Positions 46,000 to 56,722 of a DNA stretch of 64,000 bases are shown in pieces (position 1 is the stretch's first letter; each line of letters opens with the position of its first letter). Source of the stretch: Leptasterias polaris (Eukaryota > Echinodermata > Asteroidea > Forcipulatida > Asteriidae); assembly GCA_037783415.1 (NCBI GenBank), contig JAZGTN010000089.1, positions 4,402,001 to 4,466,000 of the forward strand. Reading direction: 5' to 3'. A program made the position numbers and the translations under genes. The notes beneath the pieces are model-generated. The model made no database searches. It saw only the letters and a list, made by a program, of their open reading frames with translations, and was not told the DNA's origin.

Positions 46000-46250
46000 T
46001 TCCATGGGGGTTAGCGTAGAGGTTTCCTTTCTTGCCTTCCACTTCTAGGATCCCGGTTCGAATCCCTTTGGGGCACTATGTGTATTGGGTATTCAATCCC
46101 TGCTGCCTGACTGCGTGGGTTTTCCCCAGAGAATAATTCTGTGGGGTTTTCCCTGAAACTTCCTTCCTTGTCTTCTCTCAATTAGGTTCTTGGCTAGTAC
46201 AGTGATAAGTTCGCTTTTCGGTCCTTGGCTTCACAAGCAGAATAAATTAA
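46000..46250 (+). repeat. tRNA-derived SINE (family B)
   Basis: It has a B box (CCCGGTTCGAATCCC) at about 46047, the TTTTCCCCAGAGAATAATTC block, and a 3' end at GGCTTCACAAGCAG before an A-rich tail. Confidence 0.7.
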
Positions 46251-48825
46251 ATGAAATGCACACTCGCTTGGGTTGTTTAATAGTATACTCACCGGTCGTC
46301 GATTGTATCTATTAGGAAGCATCCTTGTAGTAATGCAATCTATTTTCATGTACAATGTTTGTATAATTTCACAGCAGCGCTTTAGGCAATTTTTTGCCTA
46401 TCAATATATGATTGTTCTTTTGCCCTAATAGTCTTATACGCAGTATTGCCCTAAAATAGTCAATAGATAAGTTTATTTTTATACCATATTAAAATTGGTT
46501 GTCTAACAATCTATGTTTTTTTCCTACAGCCAAAAATATGTACCCTAAAACCACATACTGTAATATGCTAACTATGTAGTACCATTTTATTATGTAATCT
46601 GTAGCTTTTGAAATTTGAAATAAACTACTCAGACTAGACGTTGACTCTAAAGTGTAGCCTTTTTTTATTTTTATTTTTTTTATTATTCATCAAAGCAGTG
46701 ACAATTTACAAAATAATTATTCAAAACACTTTACAAAATAAACAGTGAAAGTAATTGTGAGATACAACAAAAGGAGAAGAACTGTAACAAACCCAGGAAA
46801 GGGGAAAAACAAAATGCAGTTATGTCAAATAAAAAGGTACAATTTCCTTCGATGGATACCTAGTTTATCTCTTTTGTTGGCAATATAAAATTCAGTTCTC
46901 TCCATCATTTTAACCAAGTTGAGGAGGCTTTTCATTGTACTTACATTTATAAATGTACTGTTTACCCAGAATAATTAAATAATTAATAAAAAGATCTGGA
47001 TCATAGATGTTATAACCAAACATAATTGAATATTCTGAAAGGGAAATTGCAGCATTACTAATAGACGTTAACCATTCCTCAACCTTCTTCCAGAAATTAA
47101 TTACAAAAGGACAATAATAAAACAAATGGTCATTTTTCTCTGGGACCAATTTACAAAAGGTACATAAAGGAGTGTCATTCCGACCAATTTTATGCAGAAA
47201 TACATTGTTAACTTTTAACCTGTGTAAAAACTTATATTGAAACTCTCTACTCTTGACATCTAGAGCACATTTAAAGGGGAGAGAAAAAATAAGATCCCAG
47301 TGGTTTTCTTGAATATGATACCTCTCACTCCACTTATTAATAGTTTTGGTAGGCACACTTCTGACTTTATCTACCAGCGAATTGTAAACCACTTTAACAA
47401 AATGTTTACTTGTAATGTTCAAAAAGGTTGGAACATCTGGCAAATTCCTGCTCTTAAATCTATCTTTCCAGTTCCGAGGGATTGCTTTTAAAACGCCTAA
47501 ATACTCAATAAAATTACTCTTAATATTGTACTTAGAAGTAAATTCTTTGTAGGTGAAAAAAATCCCCGAGTCTGACAATAGATGCCGAATTTTACAAATA
47601 CCTGCATCAAACCAGTGTCTATAAAAAAGTGGCCGACCCTGGACATTAATAAAAGAATTTGACCAAAGAGTCTGATTACAATACTCAAACAATGAAAAGG
47701 GAGGCTTATGGGAGAAGCGACTCCAGGACAACAAAATGTCACGCAACAAAGACGAATTCAGATTCAACGAGTTCACCAAATGAGATGTAAAATTCCCTTG
47801 AAAAATAACCAGGCCTCCGACCTGATGCAGGGCTGAAAGAAAGAAATTCTTCCAAGCGCCTTTATTCTTGTCGTCCACAAGCCGCTTCACCCAGGATGCC
47901 TTTATAGTGCATTAACAATAACATGCTGCTCAAAATCAATCATAAGCCCTCCTTGATCGATAGTGTTAAATAAGACAGTACATTTAATTTTATCAGGCTT
48001 GTTGTTCCACACGAAAGAGAAAAAAAGCTTATTGATTTTTTTGAAGAACGCATTATCAGGATTTGGTAAAACTGAAGAAACAAAGGTCAACTTGGGCATA
48101 ATTAAAGATTTCAAGATAGTAATTCTTCCTTGTAACGATAAATTCCTCATATTCCAAACTTTTAAATTATTCTCAATGGAAGTTAAAATAGGGAGGAAAT
48201 TCAAATTAAAAAGTTGCTCATTAGAAAAAGAAAAGGTAACACCCAGTGCTTTAAAGGTATTCCGACTCCACCTCAAATCTAACTCCGGAAAAACACAAAC
48301 TTCACAATTTCTACTCGAGCCAATAGGAATAACCTCTGATTTATTCCAGTTGATGGTCAAGCCTGAAACACACTTAAACTCTTTCATAATAACCAGAACC
48401 TTCCCCAACGATTTCTCTGACCCATCCCCAAAAAATTGTAGTATCGTCTGCAAATTGGGAAATTTTGAGAGGCTGACCATCAACTTGAAGACCAGAAACG
48501 TCTTGGTTATTCCTAATAGCTGCAGCCAGGGGCTCAACTGCTAAAATAAATAGATAAGGAGATAACGGACAACCTTGCCTCACACCCCGTAATAAAGGAA
48601 AGAATTCAGAAGAATAGCCATTGTTGATGATGGTGCTTTCAATGTTAGTATAAAAGACTTTAACCCATTTCCTCAAATCCTCGCCAAAACCGTAATACAA
48701 CAAAGCTTTATCCACATACTGCCATTCCAACTTATCAAAAGCTTTTTCAAAATCAACACAAAGTAACATACCAGGGACATTTTTGTCTTCTGAATAATGT
48801 AAAGCTTCAAGAATAGTGACAATAT

Positions 48826-48980
48826 TCACTAATTCGCGGGCTCAACCGTGAATAAATTATTTTCTATCGCGCCACGCCGCTCCCTAACCTGCAAGAAAGA
48901 ACATGTTAAATGCACCAACAATGGGGTAACATCGTTCTTCGGCGACGAGCTACAGGCGGACATCTTACATCCGCCTCCTC
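48826..48980. repeat. Ngaro terminal repeat B2
   Basis: The 155-base repeat is identical by eye to 49471-49625. Its inner part, from GGGGTAACATCGTTC, is partly duplicated again at 48981-49022. Confidence 0.95.
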
Positions 48981-49333
48981 GGGGTAACATCGTTCTTCGG
49001 CGACGAGCTACAGGCGGACATCTGGCTACTCTAGGCTAATGCTAAGCCTAGGACTAGTGGACATACCTGTCGTAGGTGACACAAAACCTTTGAGACGCGC
49101 TGTGCGCGCAGCAGACATTTCCTCTGCTTATCGATCATCTTTCACAGGATCACTGGCAACTGAAACCTGAAATCTCTATACAGATAAAGGTTATTCAAAT
49201 TGAAAGTAAAAATTTTCAGTCAATCATTTTTGTAAACATACTTGCAGTCAACAACAAGGAATATAATGCCACGAAATTAGTTCCTTTACACATGACTTAT
49301 CACTCGTCTTGAGGTTTGTATTGTTCCCAAAAA

Positions 49334-49464
49334 ATAAAACGTACACGTCCGTTGTAGCTGCGCTGAAAACGATCAATGACAACCACGCCCTTACGGCGTC
49401 CACTCAACCCTCACACCGTTGCGTAATGCGCAAGTGCGCCCTCATGGCTAACGATAGAAAAGGT
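49334..49464. repeat. Ngaro internal repeat A2
   Basis: The 131-base repeat is identical by eye to A1 at 53903-54033. It abuts repeat B1 through the core CATTAT at 49465-49470. Confidence 0.95.
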
Positions 49465-49470
49465 CATTAT

Positions 49471-49625
49471 TCACTAATTCGCGGGCTCAACCGTGAATAA
49501 ATTATTTTCTATCGCGCCACGCCGCTCCCTAACCTGCAAGAAAGAACATGTTAAATGCACCAACAATGGGGTAACATCGTTCTTCGGCGACGAGCTACAG
49601 GCGGACATCTTACATCCGCCTCCTC
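49471..49625. repeat. Ngaro internal repeat B1
   Basis: The 155-base repeat is identical by eye to B2 at 48826-48980. The internal B1-A2 joint reproduces the sequence expected at a circle junction of the element's two ends. Confidence 0.95.
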
Positions 49626-49789
49626 AAGTAACAAAGAACGGGAGAAGCATAACAAACTGATAATTGTGCAGTTTTAATCCTTGTTTATTTTACCATATCA
49701 ACTTGTATCGACCATGTTTCCTGGTGATGCTATAATACAAGGGCTTAACGAGCTTGTCTCACTCAAATGAAATTTAATTAATTTTATAT

Positions 49790-50725
49790 TTACAAACCTA
49801 AATTAAGTGATACAGCAAGCCGAGTCTCTACCGACTCCTTAACGTATCCATCCTTAACATTTTCTGATCGCCATCTTCCGTGTTTCTTAAACAGTCTGTC
49901 AGGCACTCCTAAGGCAGCGGCTGCTGTGGCTCCGCCCGAGCGTAAGCTATGTAACCCAAATCGCTTAGAGTCGACACCGACTTGTTCGAGTGCATCCTTG
50001 AAAGTCTCCCTACATCTGGTATATGAAAGTTGACCATTTCTTAGCCTGTGAGTTTGAACAGATTTAACAAATATCATCGGTCTAAACAGAAACTTATCTG
50101 TGAAGTCAGTTATTCCTGCTAAGTCAATATATTTTGATAACGCTTTGACAGGACAAAGCGTCGAACCGGTCTTGGCAATATAAACCCACGAACCTTCTTT
50201 AAGTTGATCTGTTTTGCTTTTAGCAATGAATATTCTAACAAATGAAGGATGGATGTCCAGATCACATTCTCTTATGTTGATAAGTTCATCGTTTCTAAAG
50301 AAACCCGCAAAGGATAGTAAGCACATTGCACATAGACGAGCGTGCAGCAGGTTATTGGACACACCAAACTTATCCACAATTTTTGTTAAAATTTCCGTTG
50401 TAACTGGGCCTTTAGGACATGTGGGCTTAGCAGTAAGTCGCTTCAATCCTTCCAAAGCGAGACGGAGAAATTTTGCATCGCAAGGGTTTGTGGTGATGTA
50501 TGAAGTACAATCATGATACCATTTTATGCTATAAAACAGACCTTCAATCTTACTATAAGGTGCATTTGATGTAAACAGTTCCATAAAGAATCTTGCTATG
50601 TCATCCGTCTTGGCTGGGATGTGCGGTAAACCGTGAATTTGGCACCATGACTGCCATTCGGCAAAGTGTCTCTCATATTTCCGTAATGTGTTGGGTGCTC
50701 TAGAGGCTTTCATAACACGGTCCAT
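49790..50725 (-). CDS. Ngaro tyrosine recombinase
   Basis: This enzyme integrates the circular DNA copy by site-specific recombination, in place of a DDE integrase. The 311-residue protein starts at an ATG at 50725. The N-terminal SAM-like part shows NTLRKYERHFAEWQSW. The catalytic domain shows FAGFFRNDELINI with the first conserved Arg, a Lys in FIAKSKTDQ, HSLRSGG (His-x-x-Arg), KKHGRWRS (second His) and the nucleophile Tyr in KDGYVKES. All catalytic residues appear present. It is the last ORF of the element, ending 164 bases before repeat B1. Confidence 0.95.
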   Translation of the reverse strand: MDRVMKASRAPNTLRKYERHFAEWQSWCQIHGLPHIPAKTDDIARFFMELFTSNAPYSKIEGLFYSIKWYHDCTSYITTNPCDAKFLRLALEGLKRLTAKPTCPKGPVTTEILTKIVDKFGVSNNLLHARLCAMCLLSFAGFFRNDELINIRECDLDIHPSFVRIFIAKSKTDQLKEGSWVYIAKTGSTLCPVKALSKYIDLAGITDFTDKFLFRPMIFVKSVQTHRLRNGQLSYTRCRETFKDALEQVGVDSKRFGLHSLRSGGATAAAALGVPDRLFKKHGRWRSENVKDGYVKESVETRLAVSLNLGL

Positions 50726-51080
50726 TGTGCGTCGATATTCTGGAAGTCTGTAATATTAACATTGAATGGGTAATAATTAAAAACTTATTACAAAATTATG
50801 TGGCATCTTAAACATGTATTTTATGAATTCTCCTGCCAATTTTCATGCCAAGTCTGCATCATGCAGTTACCGAGTGCCACGCGGCAATGTGGAAACATAC
50901 CAATTTTCATGCCAAGTCTGCATCATTGCAGTAAGTACCATGCGGCAGTGTGAAAACAATTATGTTCTGTAATATATGCGGTTTGGTTTCACTATTTACT
51001 GTCATGCGACTTGACGTGAGAGCTACCATTCGGTATTATCACTCTACGTATTGCCATACGGCACAAACAATTTTAAGCAT

Positions 51081-53447
51081 TCAACCCTGCAGTCTCGCAC
51101 ACAGAACTGCACTCTTCATTTTCTCTGTTCCAAATATTGCTTGCTTATTATGACCTTGCACGAAAATGTTTGTAGGATCTTCAAACCTCATTGTTTCAAC
51201 AACCAAGTCTTTAAAATGGCCCGATTGAGTAAACATCAGTGGCCAAAATACTGCCGATGGCCACTCCGGAACCACCAAGGTTCCTCTGGCCTTGCATGTC
51301 TTTACGTGTCTTAAGACGTCACATATCAAGTCGATTGGGGGCACTAACCAATTGTTATCCTTGGCCCAATCGAGTGTGAAGCAATTCACATGACTCGAAT
51401 ACTGGGTGTCGTATTTCGAATTGAAAACTGGTAACTTTGCATTATACTCATTTGCAAATCTGTCTACCGAATGTGGGCCCCACATTCCATCCACAAATTT
51501 GAAAAACTCGTTGGATACACCCCAGTCATCCAAATCTTCTTGTCTGCTTAGGAAATCTGCCTCTACGTTTTGATTTCTCGAGATCCACTGAGTTTTCAAG
51601 TTTATTACATTTGATTTACAAAACCGAAAGAGTTCTAAACTCAGATCTTGCAGTTCTTCCACCATACTGCCTTTAGATACCACGGCCACTACACCTTTGT
51701 TATCTGTGTATAGGATAAGATTTTTACCTTTAAGAACATTAGCAAACGTTTTGATTGCCAGGGATGCCCCTTTTAATTCACGCCATGTAGAACTTTTACC
51801 TCTCTCTTCCACAGACCAATTTTGTTGGAACTCCATCTTTGCTGAAGATGCAATAGCCCAAGCACCACATCCTGTATTACTTGCATCGGTATACACCAAT
51901 ATTTGGGGAACAGAATAATCAAAAATGAAACGTTTGTTAAGTTCAGGCAACTCTGATTTCCAGAAAAAGATTTCCTCAAGTACTTTGTTGTTGGACAAAG
52001 AAAACTGGTAATCCCAATGTTTTCTTTTGGAAATCTCCATGTGCAAGTACCTAGACTTGAGCTGCGAGACATTTCCGACAACGCAAGAGAATGAAATTAT
52101 CTTGCCGGTAATTGAGGCGAGCTTTCTGGCTGTGACACTAGGTAACGCTTCAATGATTCTTTGAATCGATTCCAATGTGTCGACAACTCGCCGACTTGTT
52201 GCAGCAATAGAGCTTTCTTGGGAGTCCCAAGTAAGACCCAACCAGTCTAGTTTTTGTGTTGGGACCCAAACAGACTTGTCCTTGTTTGGCACTAAACCGG
52301 CAGCCAGTAGGTCTGCTTTGATCAATTCTGCGGTTTTGGCACAACTAGTCTTAGTTGCCTCTCTTCCCCATCCATCATCCAAGTAAACTACAATGAACAT
52401 ACCTGTACGTCTCCAATGTGACACCAAAGGTCTCAACACCTTGGTGAAAATGTAAGGAGCTGTGCTCAAACCAAACGGTAAAACATTAAATGAAAAAAAT
52501 TTGCTAGCTCCTCGAAAATTCCACGAAAATCCCAAGAACGTCCTGTGTTCATGGAAAATGTCAATGTGGTGATACCCAGATTTAAGGTCGAAACTGAACA
52601 TAAAATCACCTTTGCAAAAATATTTCAAAGCTTCATTCCAATCTTCAAACTTGATTTTGTCTTTCCAAACGAATTGATTAACATATCTTAGATCTAATAT
52701 CAACCTCTTCTTGCCAGAACTCTGAATCGAAACGGTTAATGGATTAACCACAGTTGGGGGAGAGTTACATTCCGAGATGAGGTTTTTGTTTAGGAGGTCC
52801 AAGATAGCTTCCGTAACGAATTCTGAATGGGCCAATGCAGATTTATTATTCCTTAATTGCCTAGGTGGAGGCGTTTCTATCAGCGGTATCTTGTACCCTG
52901 ATTGGATAACATCCAGCACTTCGGGATTAGCATTTATTTTATTCCAAAAATTTAAGGAATTTTTTAACCGTCCCTTCACAATTGGCTCTGCAGATCCCTG
53001 CTCATAATCAAAATAATTGTCTGAATAAGCAAGTAACTTATCATACTCGTTGCTATCGCTGCATTCCTGAGGATGCCCCATATGTGTCAAAGTTCGTAAT
53101 GATGTAGAATCATCGCTGACCGCTGGCGTCTTTTCCGCCGATGGAATGTTGAATCCCTGGGCAGCTCTTTCTCCAATGCCCTGGTTTACCACACTTGAAA
53201 CAGACGTCGTTGGGTTTTGGACCTGATCTATAACCTGCGCCGTAAGGGGTGCAAGACGCTGATCTATTTTGGTTACAATAGCCACGAAAAAGACTATCTG
53301 GGTTAACCGGAGACTCAGACACATGCCGTCTGCTCTGCTGGTATGGCCTCTGCCGTAATCCAGCCTTGGTTTTCTTGCGCTTTGCCATTGCCCGTGACTG
53401 AGCCGAGCGAATACGCTTCTCGTCCTCGGAGTCGTCTGCCAGTTCAT
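51081..53447 (-). CDS. Ngaro reverse transcriptase and RNase H
   Basis: The 788-codon frame starts at an ATG at 53447 and overlaps the gag-like ORF by about 340 bases. The first 110 or so codons may therefore be out-of-frame gag sequence, with the true start later or reached by frameshifting. Reverse transcriptase motifs are KKRLILDLRYVNQF, FSFDLKSGYHHIDI, FNVLPFGLSTAPYIFTKV and the catalytic VVYLDDGWG near residue 352. RNase H follows with YTDASNTGCGAWA near 518, WRELKGASLA and LYTDNKGVVAV, ending at NVEADFLSR. I see no clear DAM-type methyltransferase of DIRS1 elements; the C-terminal extension (WGPHSVDRFANEYNAKLP, then a proline- and tryptophan-rich part) is typical of the wider DIRS order. 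Confidence 0.93.
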   Translation of the reverse strand: MNWQTTPRTRSVFARLSHGQWQSARKPRLDYGRGHTSRADGMCLSLRLTQIVFFVAIVTKIDQRLAPLTAQVIDQVQNPTTSVSSVVNQGIGERAAQGFNIPSAEKTPAVSDDSTSLRTLTHMGHPQECSDSNEYDKLLAYSDNYFDYEQGSAEPIVKGRLKNSLNFWNKINANPEVLDVIQSGYKIPLIETPPPRQLRNNKSALAHSEFVTEAILDLLNKNLISECNSPPTVVNPLTVSIQSSGKKRLILDLRYVNQFVWKDKIKFEDWNEALKYFCKGDFMFSFDLKSGYHHIDIFHEHRTFLGFSWNFRGASKFFSFNVLPFGLSTAPYIFTKVLRPLVSHWRRTGMFIVVYLDDGWGREATKTSCAKTAELIKADLLAAGLVPNKDKSVWVPTQKLDWLGLTWDSQESSIAATSRRVVDTLESIQRIIEALPSVTARKLASITGKIISFSCVVGNVSQLKSRYLHMEISKRKHWDYQFSLSNNKVLEEIFFWKSELPELNKRFIFDYSVPQILVYTDASNTGCGAWAIASSAKMEFQQNWSVEERGKSSTWRELKGASLAIKTFANVLKGKNLILYTDNKGVVAVVSKGSMVEELQDLSLELFRFCKSNVINLKTQWISRNQNVEADFLSRQEDLDDWGVSNEFFKFVDGMWGPHSVDRFANEYNAKLPVFNSKYDTQYSSHVNCFTLDWAKDNNWLVPPIDLICDVLRHVKTCKARGTLVVPEWPSAVFWPLMFTQSGHFKDLVVETMRFEDPTNIFVQGHNKQAIFGTEKMKSAVLCARLQG

Positions 53448-53904
53448 CGCTCATGTATTCCTCTACGGCGCCCCAGCCTGCGTCCGATTTGTCAGCTAGA
53501 CGAATTAGCTTGTTTCTCTTTTGCAGCTCTTTTACCGCTTCTGCTAATGTTTCGTCGGCGGTCGAAATTGAACCTTCCTTTAGCTGTTTCTGAGCCGACT
53601 CCACGCTCTGAGCAATCTTTTCGTTGAATTCAAACTGAGCTTTATTACCTTTAAATCTGAACTGGACTTCAGAGGCTCTCTTCAGCGACTGTACTTGCTG
53701 AAGGGCTTTCTCGTTCTCCTGCTTGCGCTCTGCTATTACCTTGTCGAAATGCGACTGGAAATTTACCAAAGCTTCAGAAACGCCGGCTTTCACAATATCC
53801 GAAACGTTCTTAACGGTCATTAGAGGCAAAGAAGATTGCAACATATGCCTCTCAGAATCCGAAAATTGTACGTCGTTTGAATCAGACATGCTGAATCGCG
53901 ACAT
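53110..53904 (-). CDS. Ngaro gag-like protein with CCHC zinc knuckle
   Basis: This is the structural nucleic-acid-binding protein. The first ATG (53904) falls at the edge of repeat A1; a second ATG is at 53889. About 264 residues: an alpha-helical, charged middle (SVESAQKQLKEGS, EAVKELQKRNKLIRLADKS), an acidic stretch (DELADDSEDEK), a basic region (AMAKRKKTKAGLRQRP), and a CCHC knuckle near the C-terminus, CFKCGKPGHWRKSC. The last third overlaps the start of the RT frame. Confidence 0.85.
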   Translation of the reverse strand: MSRFSMSDSNDVQFSDSERHMLQSSLPLMTVKNVSDIVKAGVSEALVNFQSHFDKVIAERKQENEKALQQVQSLKRASEVQFRFKGNKAQFEFNEKIAQSVESAQKQLKEGSISTADETLAEAVKELQKRNKLIRLADKSDAGWGAVEEYMSDELADDSEDEKRIRSAQSRAMAKRKKTKAGLRQRPYQQSRRHVSESPVNPDSLFRGYCNQNRSASCTPYGAGYRSGPKPNDVCFKCGKPGHWRKSCPGIQHSIGGKDASGQR

Positions 53905-54033
53905 AAAACGTACACGTCCGTTGTAGCTGCGCTGAAAACGATCAATGACAACCACGCCCTTACGGCGTCCACTCAACCCTCACACCGTTGCGTAATGCGC
54001 AAGTGCGCCCTCATGGCTAACGATAGAAAAGGT
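53903..54033. repeat. Ngaro terminal repeat A1
   Basis: The 131-base repeat is identical by eye to 49334-49464. It is the 5' end of the element and is followed in the host LINE by the core CAATAT (54034-54039). Confidence 0.95.
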
Positions 54034-56137
54034 CAATATCTTCTCCAATGTATCTACCCTGGATAAAACCGGTTTGTTCTGGGCCAATGAGAGTGGTCAA
54101 ATGATTCTTAATTCTGAAAGCAATGGCTTTGGCCGCAATCTTATAATCAGTGTTCAAAATTGATATTGGGCGCCAATTCCCCAATAATAGAGGGTCTTTA
54201 TTTTTCTTTGGCAGGAGCGTAATAATACCTCTACGCTGCGAAACTGACATTTCACCAAATTCGAAAGCAAAATTAAGAGCGTCAATAAGAAGAAATTTTA
54301 TGTCGGGCCACAAGATCTTATAAAATTCTGCTGGGAGACCATCGGTCCCAGGAGTCTTACCATTGTCGAGAGAATTAACGATGTTAAAACATTCCTCTAT
54401 TGAAAGCAAACCTTCACAATCTTTCTTGGCATTCTCCGGCAAGACATTGGCACGAGGCTGAGGGAAAAACTGATCACAAGGAACATTATCAAAATGATTG
54501 GTTACAAAAGAAGATTGATATAAATTGGAATAAAATACACGTTCTGCGTGCAAAATCTTTTTTGGAATGGTCTCAACATAACCATCGATATTCAATTTAG
54601 AAATGGTTTTATTAACATAATTCCGTTTCTCTAAATTAAGAAAATACTTAGTGCTTTTTTCCCCCTCCTCATGCCACCTTGCCTTCGAACGAAGTATAAT
54701 ACCATCAGTGTTATCCTCAATAATACCCTCAAGCTCTTTTTCATTTTATTTAATGCATCGAGACTCTGAAGATCATTGGGGTTGGCATGCAAATGAGACT
54801 CCAAACTATTAATATCGGTACACAACTGCTGCTCGACTCTTTTTTTAAAACGCTTCTTCCAAGAAGAAAATTTAACGGAGAAACCACGAATACTGCATTT
54901 AACCAGTTCCCACCGCAAAGCTGGATTACAGGGAGAATTATCCAAAGCTGAGGAATGAATTACTTCTTTCAACTCCTTTAAATAATTGGTAGGCCTATCA
55001 TTGAGCAGGGATGAGTTAAGTTTCCAAAACCCAGGACCCCGGCGCTCTGAACCAATCATGAGGGAGATAGAAATTAAAGAATGGTCTGACTTAAAGCCGC
55101 TTACAATATCTGCATTATCAATACGTGAAATCAAACCAAAAGAAACAAGAAAAAAATCAAGTCTGCAGAATATGGGAGGCGAATGATTTGAAACCCAGGT
55201 GTACCTTTTAGAATCGGAATTTCTATTGCGCCAAATATCAACTAAATCAAAATTATCTTTGAGAGCAAGCAATTCCTTTTTCGCCGCAAAATTTGTATGG
55301 AGGCGACCTCGAAATTTATCTAGGGAAAAGTCTTGAACAATATTGATGTCGCCTCCTAGAATAATATGACCTTCGGCATAATTATCAATAACATTCGAAA
55401 TTTCTTGGAAAAAGCCTGGATCATCATCATTAGGACCATAAATATTAATAAGAGAAATATTATCACCGTCAATACAGACATTCAATAATAAAATACGACC
55501 CCTCGGATCCTGCCAAGTATTAAGAATGTCAAATTGGAAAGGATTAAGAGAATGCAAACACCTGCACTGTTGGACGATAAAATGATTAAAAACGATTTTG
55601 TAACCCCACTCACTGATCCAAGATTTCTCTATTTCTAGGGTACTGTGTGTTTCTTGGAGGAAACAAATATCGACAGATTTTTGATGAAGCCAAGTGAAAA
55701 ACTGACTCCTCTTAAGATAATTATTCAAACCTCTGGCATTAAAGGAAGCAATAGACAACTTATTAAAATGATTCATCCCACATAAGAAGTTGGTGTACAA
55801 AGAAAAAAAACACTTACAAACTTTAACCACAAACTTGAAGAAATTAATAATAAACTGCTTTGATGATTTTTCTGATATGAACACAAGGGGAGGGATCATG
55901 AAAGGAGAGGGACATGGGAGAGGGAAGGGAGGGGGTGCAGAGTGGAGGGGGTGCAGAGTGAAGGGGGAGGTTGGGGAGGGGGGGGGGGTGAAGGAGAGAA
56001 AAAAACCTGGATGCACAAACTCTGGGTAACACAGATACCGCTCTTGGGACTTGCACAATAACCGTGCTCCGTTGGGAGCCTTATACAAAACAAATGTAAA
56101 AATCTAGCACACTAGAAAATACACTTAATGTCAATTG

Positions 56138-56722
56138 CTAAGTGAAGGAAACTTGATGACCTTGTGTGTTTCTCCAGCGACCAGCTGTAAAATGGTAACG
56201 AACACCTCGCTCATAAGCTTCTTTAACTTGCTTAGACCATTTCCGTTTTTCCATGTAGTCATTCTTAATCAGATCGTCAACGAAAAAATATGACTTGCCT
56301 TGGAGAACTGTACGAGATTGCTTGATAATGTTAATTTTGTCTTGATAGCTGAGGAATTTGACTAAAATGTGTTGCACCTTGCCGTCTCGCTTCATACCAT
56401 CTCTGTGGGCTCTTTCGATACGAACATCCTCTGTATTGTTGAAGTCTTGAAGCACTTGTTGAACAATCTGGATACAGTCCTCATGATGGTCGTTGGTTGT
56501 GATGACGTATGGGAATCCTACCAGTCTGAGGTTGTTGCGCCGGGAATGTCGTTCCATCCTGTCCAGTCGAGCACCGAGATCGTTGATCTTCTTTGCTTCT
56601 ACTTCCACTTCAGCAAGCTGGGACCCAAGCTCTTCAACCTTGGAGGAAACTTCATCTATCCGTGTTGCCTGGAAGTCCAGAGCTGAAGATATTTCTTTTT
56701 CCAGCGTGGTCACCTTAGACAT
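56138..56722 (-). CDS. L1-like ORF1 RNA-binding protein
   Basis: This is the nucleic-acid chaperone partner of the L1-type retrotransposon. The frame of 194 residues starts MSKVTTLEKEISS. A heptad-rich coiled coil (VEELGSQLAEVEVEAKKIND) joins an RRM marked by RRNNLRLVGFP and RIERAHR. A basic C-terminal domain follows (ILVKFLSYQDKINIIKQSR, SYFFVDDL). This layout is that of L1/Tx1 ORF1p. The frame remains open upstream to about 56757, so the N-terminus could be truncated. It is uninterrupted, unlike ORF2. Confidence 0.82.
   Translation of the reverse strand: MSKVTTLEKEISSALDFQATRIDEVSSKVEELGSQLAEVEVEAKKINDLGARLDRMERHSRRNNLRLVGFPYVITTNDHHEDCIQIVQQVLQDFNNTEDVRIERAHRDGMKRDGKVQHILVKFLSYQDKINIIKQSRTVLQGKSYFFVDDLIKNDYMEKRKWSKQVKEAYERGVRYHFTAGRWRNTQGHQVSFT

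Larger units (their letters stand above)
48826..54033 (-). mobile_element. Ngaro/PAT-type tyrosine-recombinase retrotransposon with split direct repeats
   Basis: The element is 5208 bases. In its own orientation it reads A1 (54033-53903), gag-like ORF, RT-RNase H ORF, tyrosine recombinase ORF, B1 (49625-49471), A2 (49464-49334), a 353-base spacer, and B2 (48980-48826). A1 and A2 (131 bases each) look identical, as do B1 and B2 (155 bases each). This A-B-A-B split arrangement is diagnostic of Ngaro/PAT elements, which replicate through a circle and integrate with a recombinase. All three ORFs are open, so the copy looks young. It sits inside the reverse transcriptase of the L1-like LINE. Confidence 0.93.
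46910..55776 (-). pseudogene. L1-like ORF2 (endonuclease and reverse transcriptase), broken
   Basis: The coding starts MNHFNKLSIASFNARGLNN and continues CFLQETHST, GGDINIVQDF and GFKSDHSLI (endonuclease). Then come GEKSTKYFLNLEK, NGKTPGTDGLPAEFYK, PKKNKDPLLLGNWRPISIL and TGFIQGRYIGEDI (reverse transcriptase). After the Ngaro insertion (48826-54033) it resumes VTILEALHYSED, DFEKAFDKLEW, VRQGCPLSPYLF and the catalytic FADDTTIF. Frameshifts lie near 55570, 55535, 54750, 48430 and 47905. The C-terminal part keeps a cysteine-containing motif (CTFC...HLFYYC). The domain order and motifs are those of the L1/Tx1 group. Confidence 0.85.

Noticed and set aside
48820..54039. CAATAT on both sides of the Ngaro as an ordinary target-site duplication
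   Set aside because: These elements use a tyrosine recombinase; the related CATTAT at the internal circle-type joint fits a shared crossover core better than a staggered-cut duplication.
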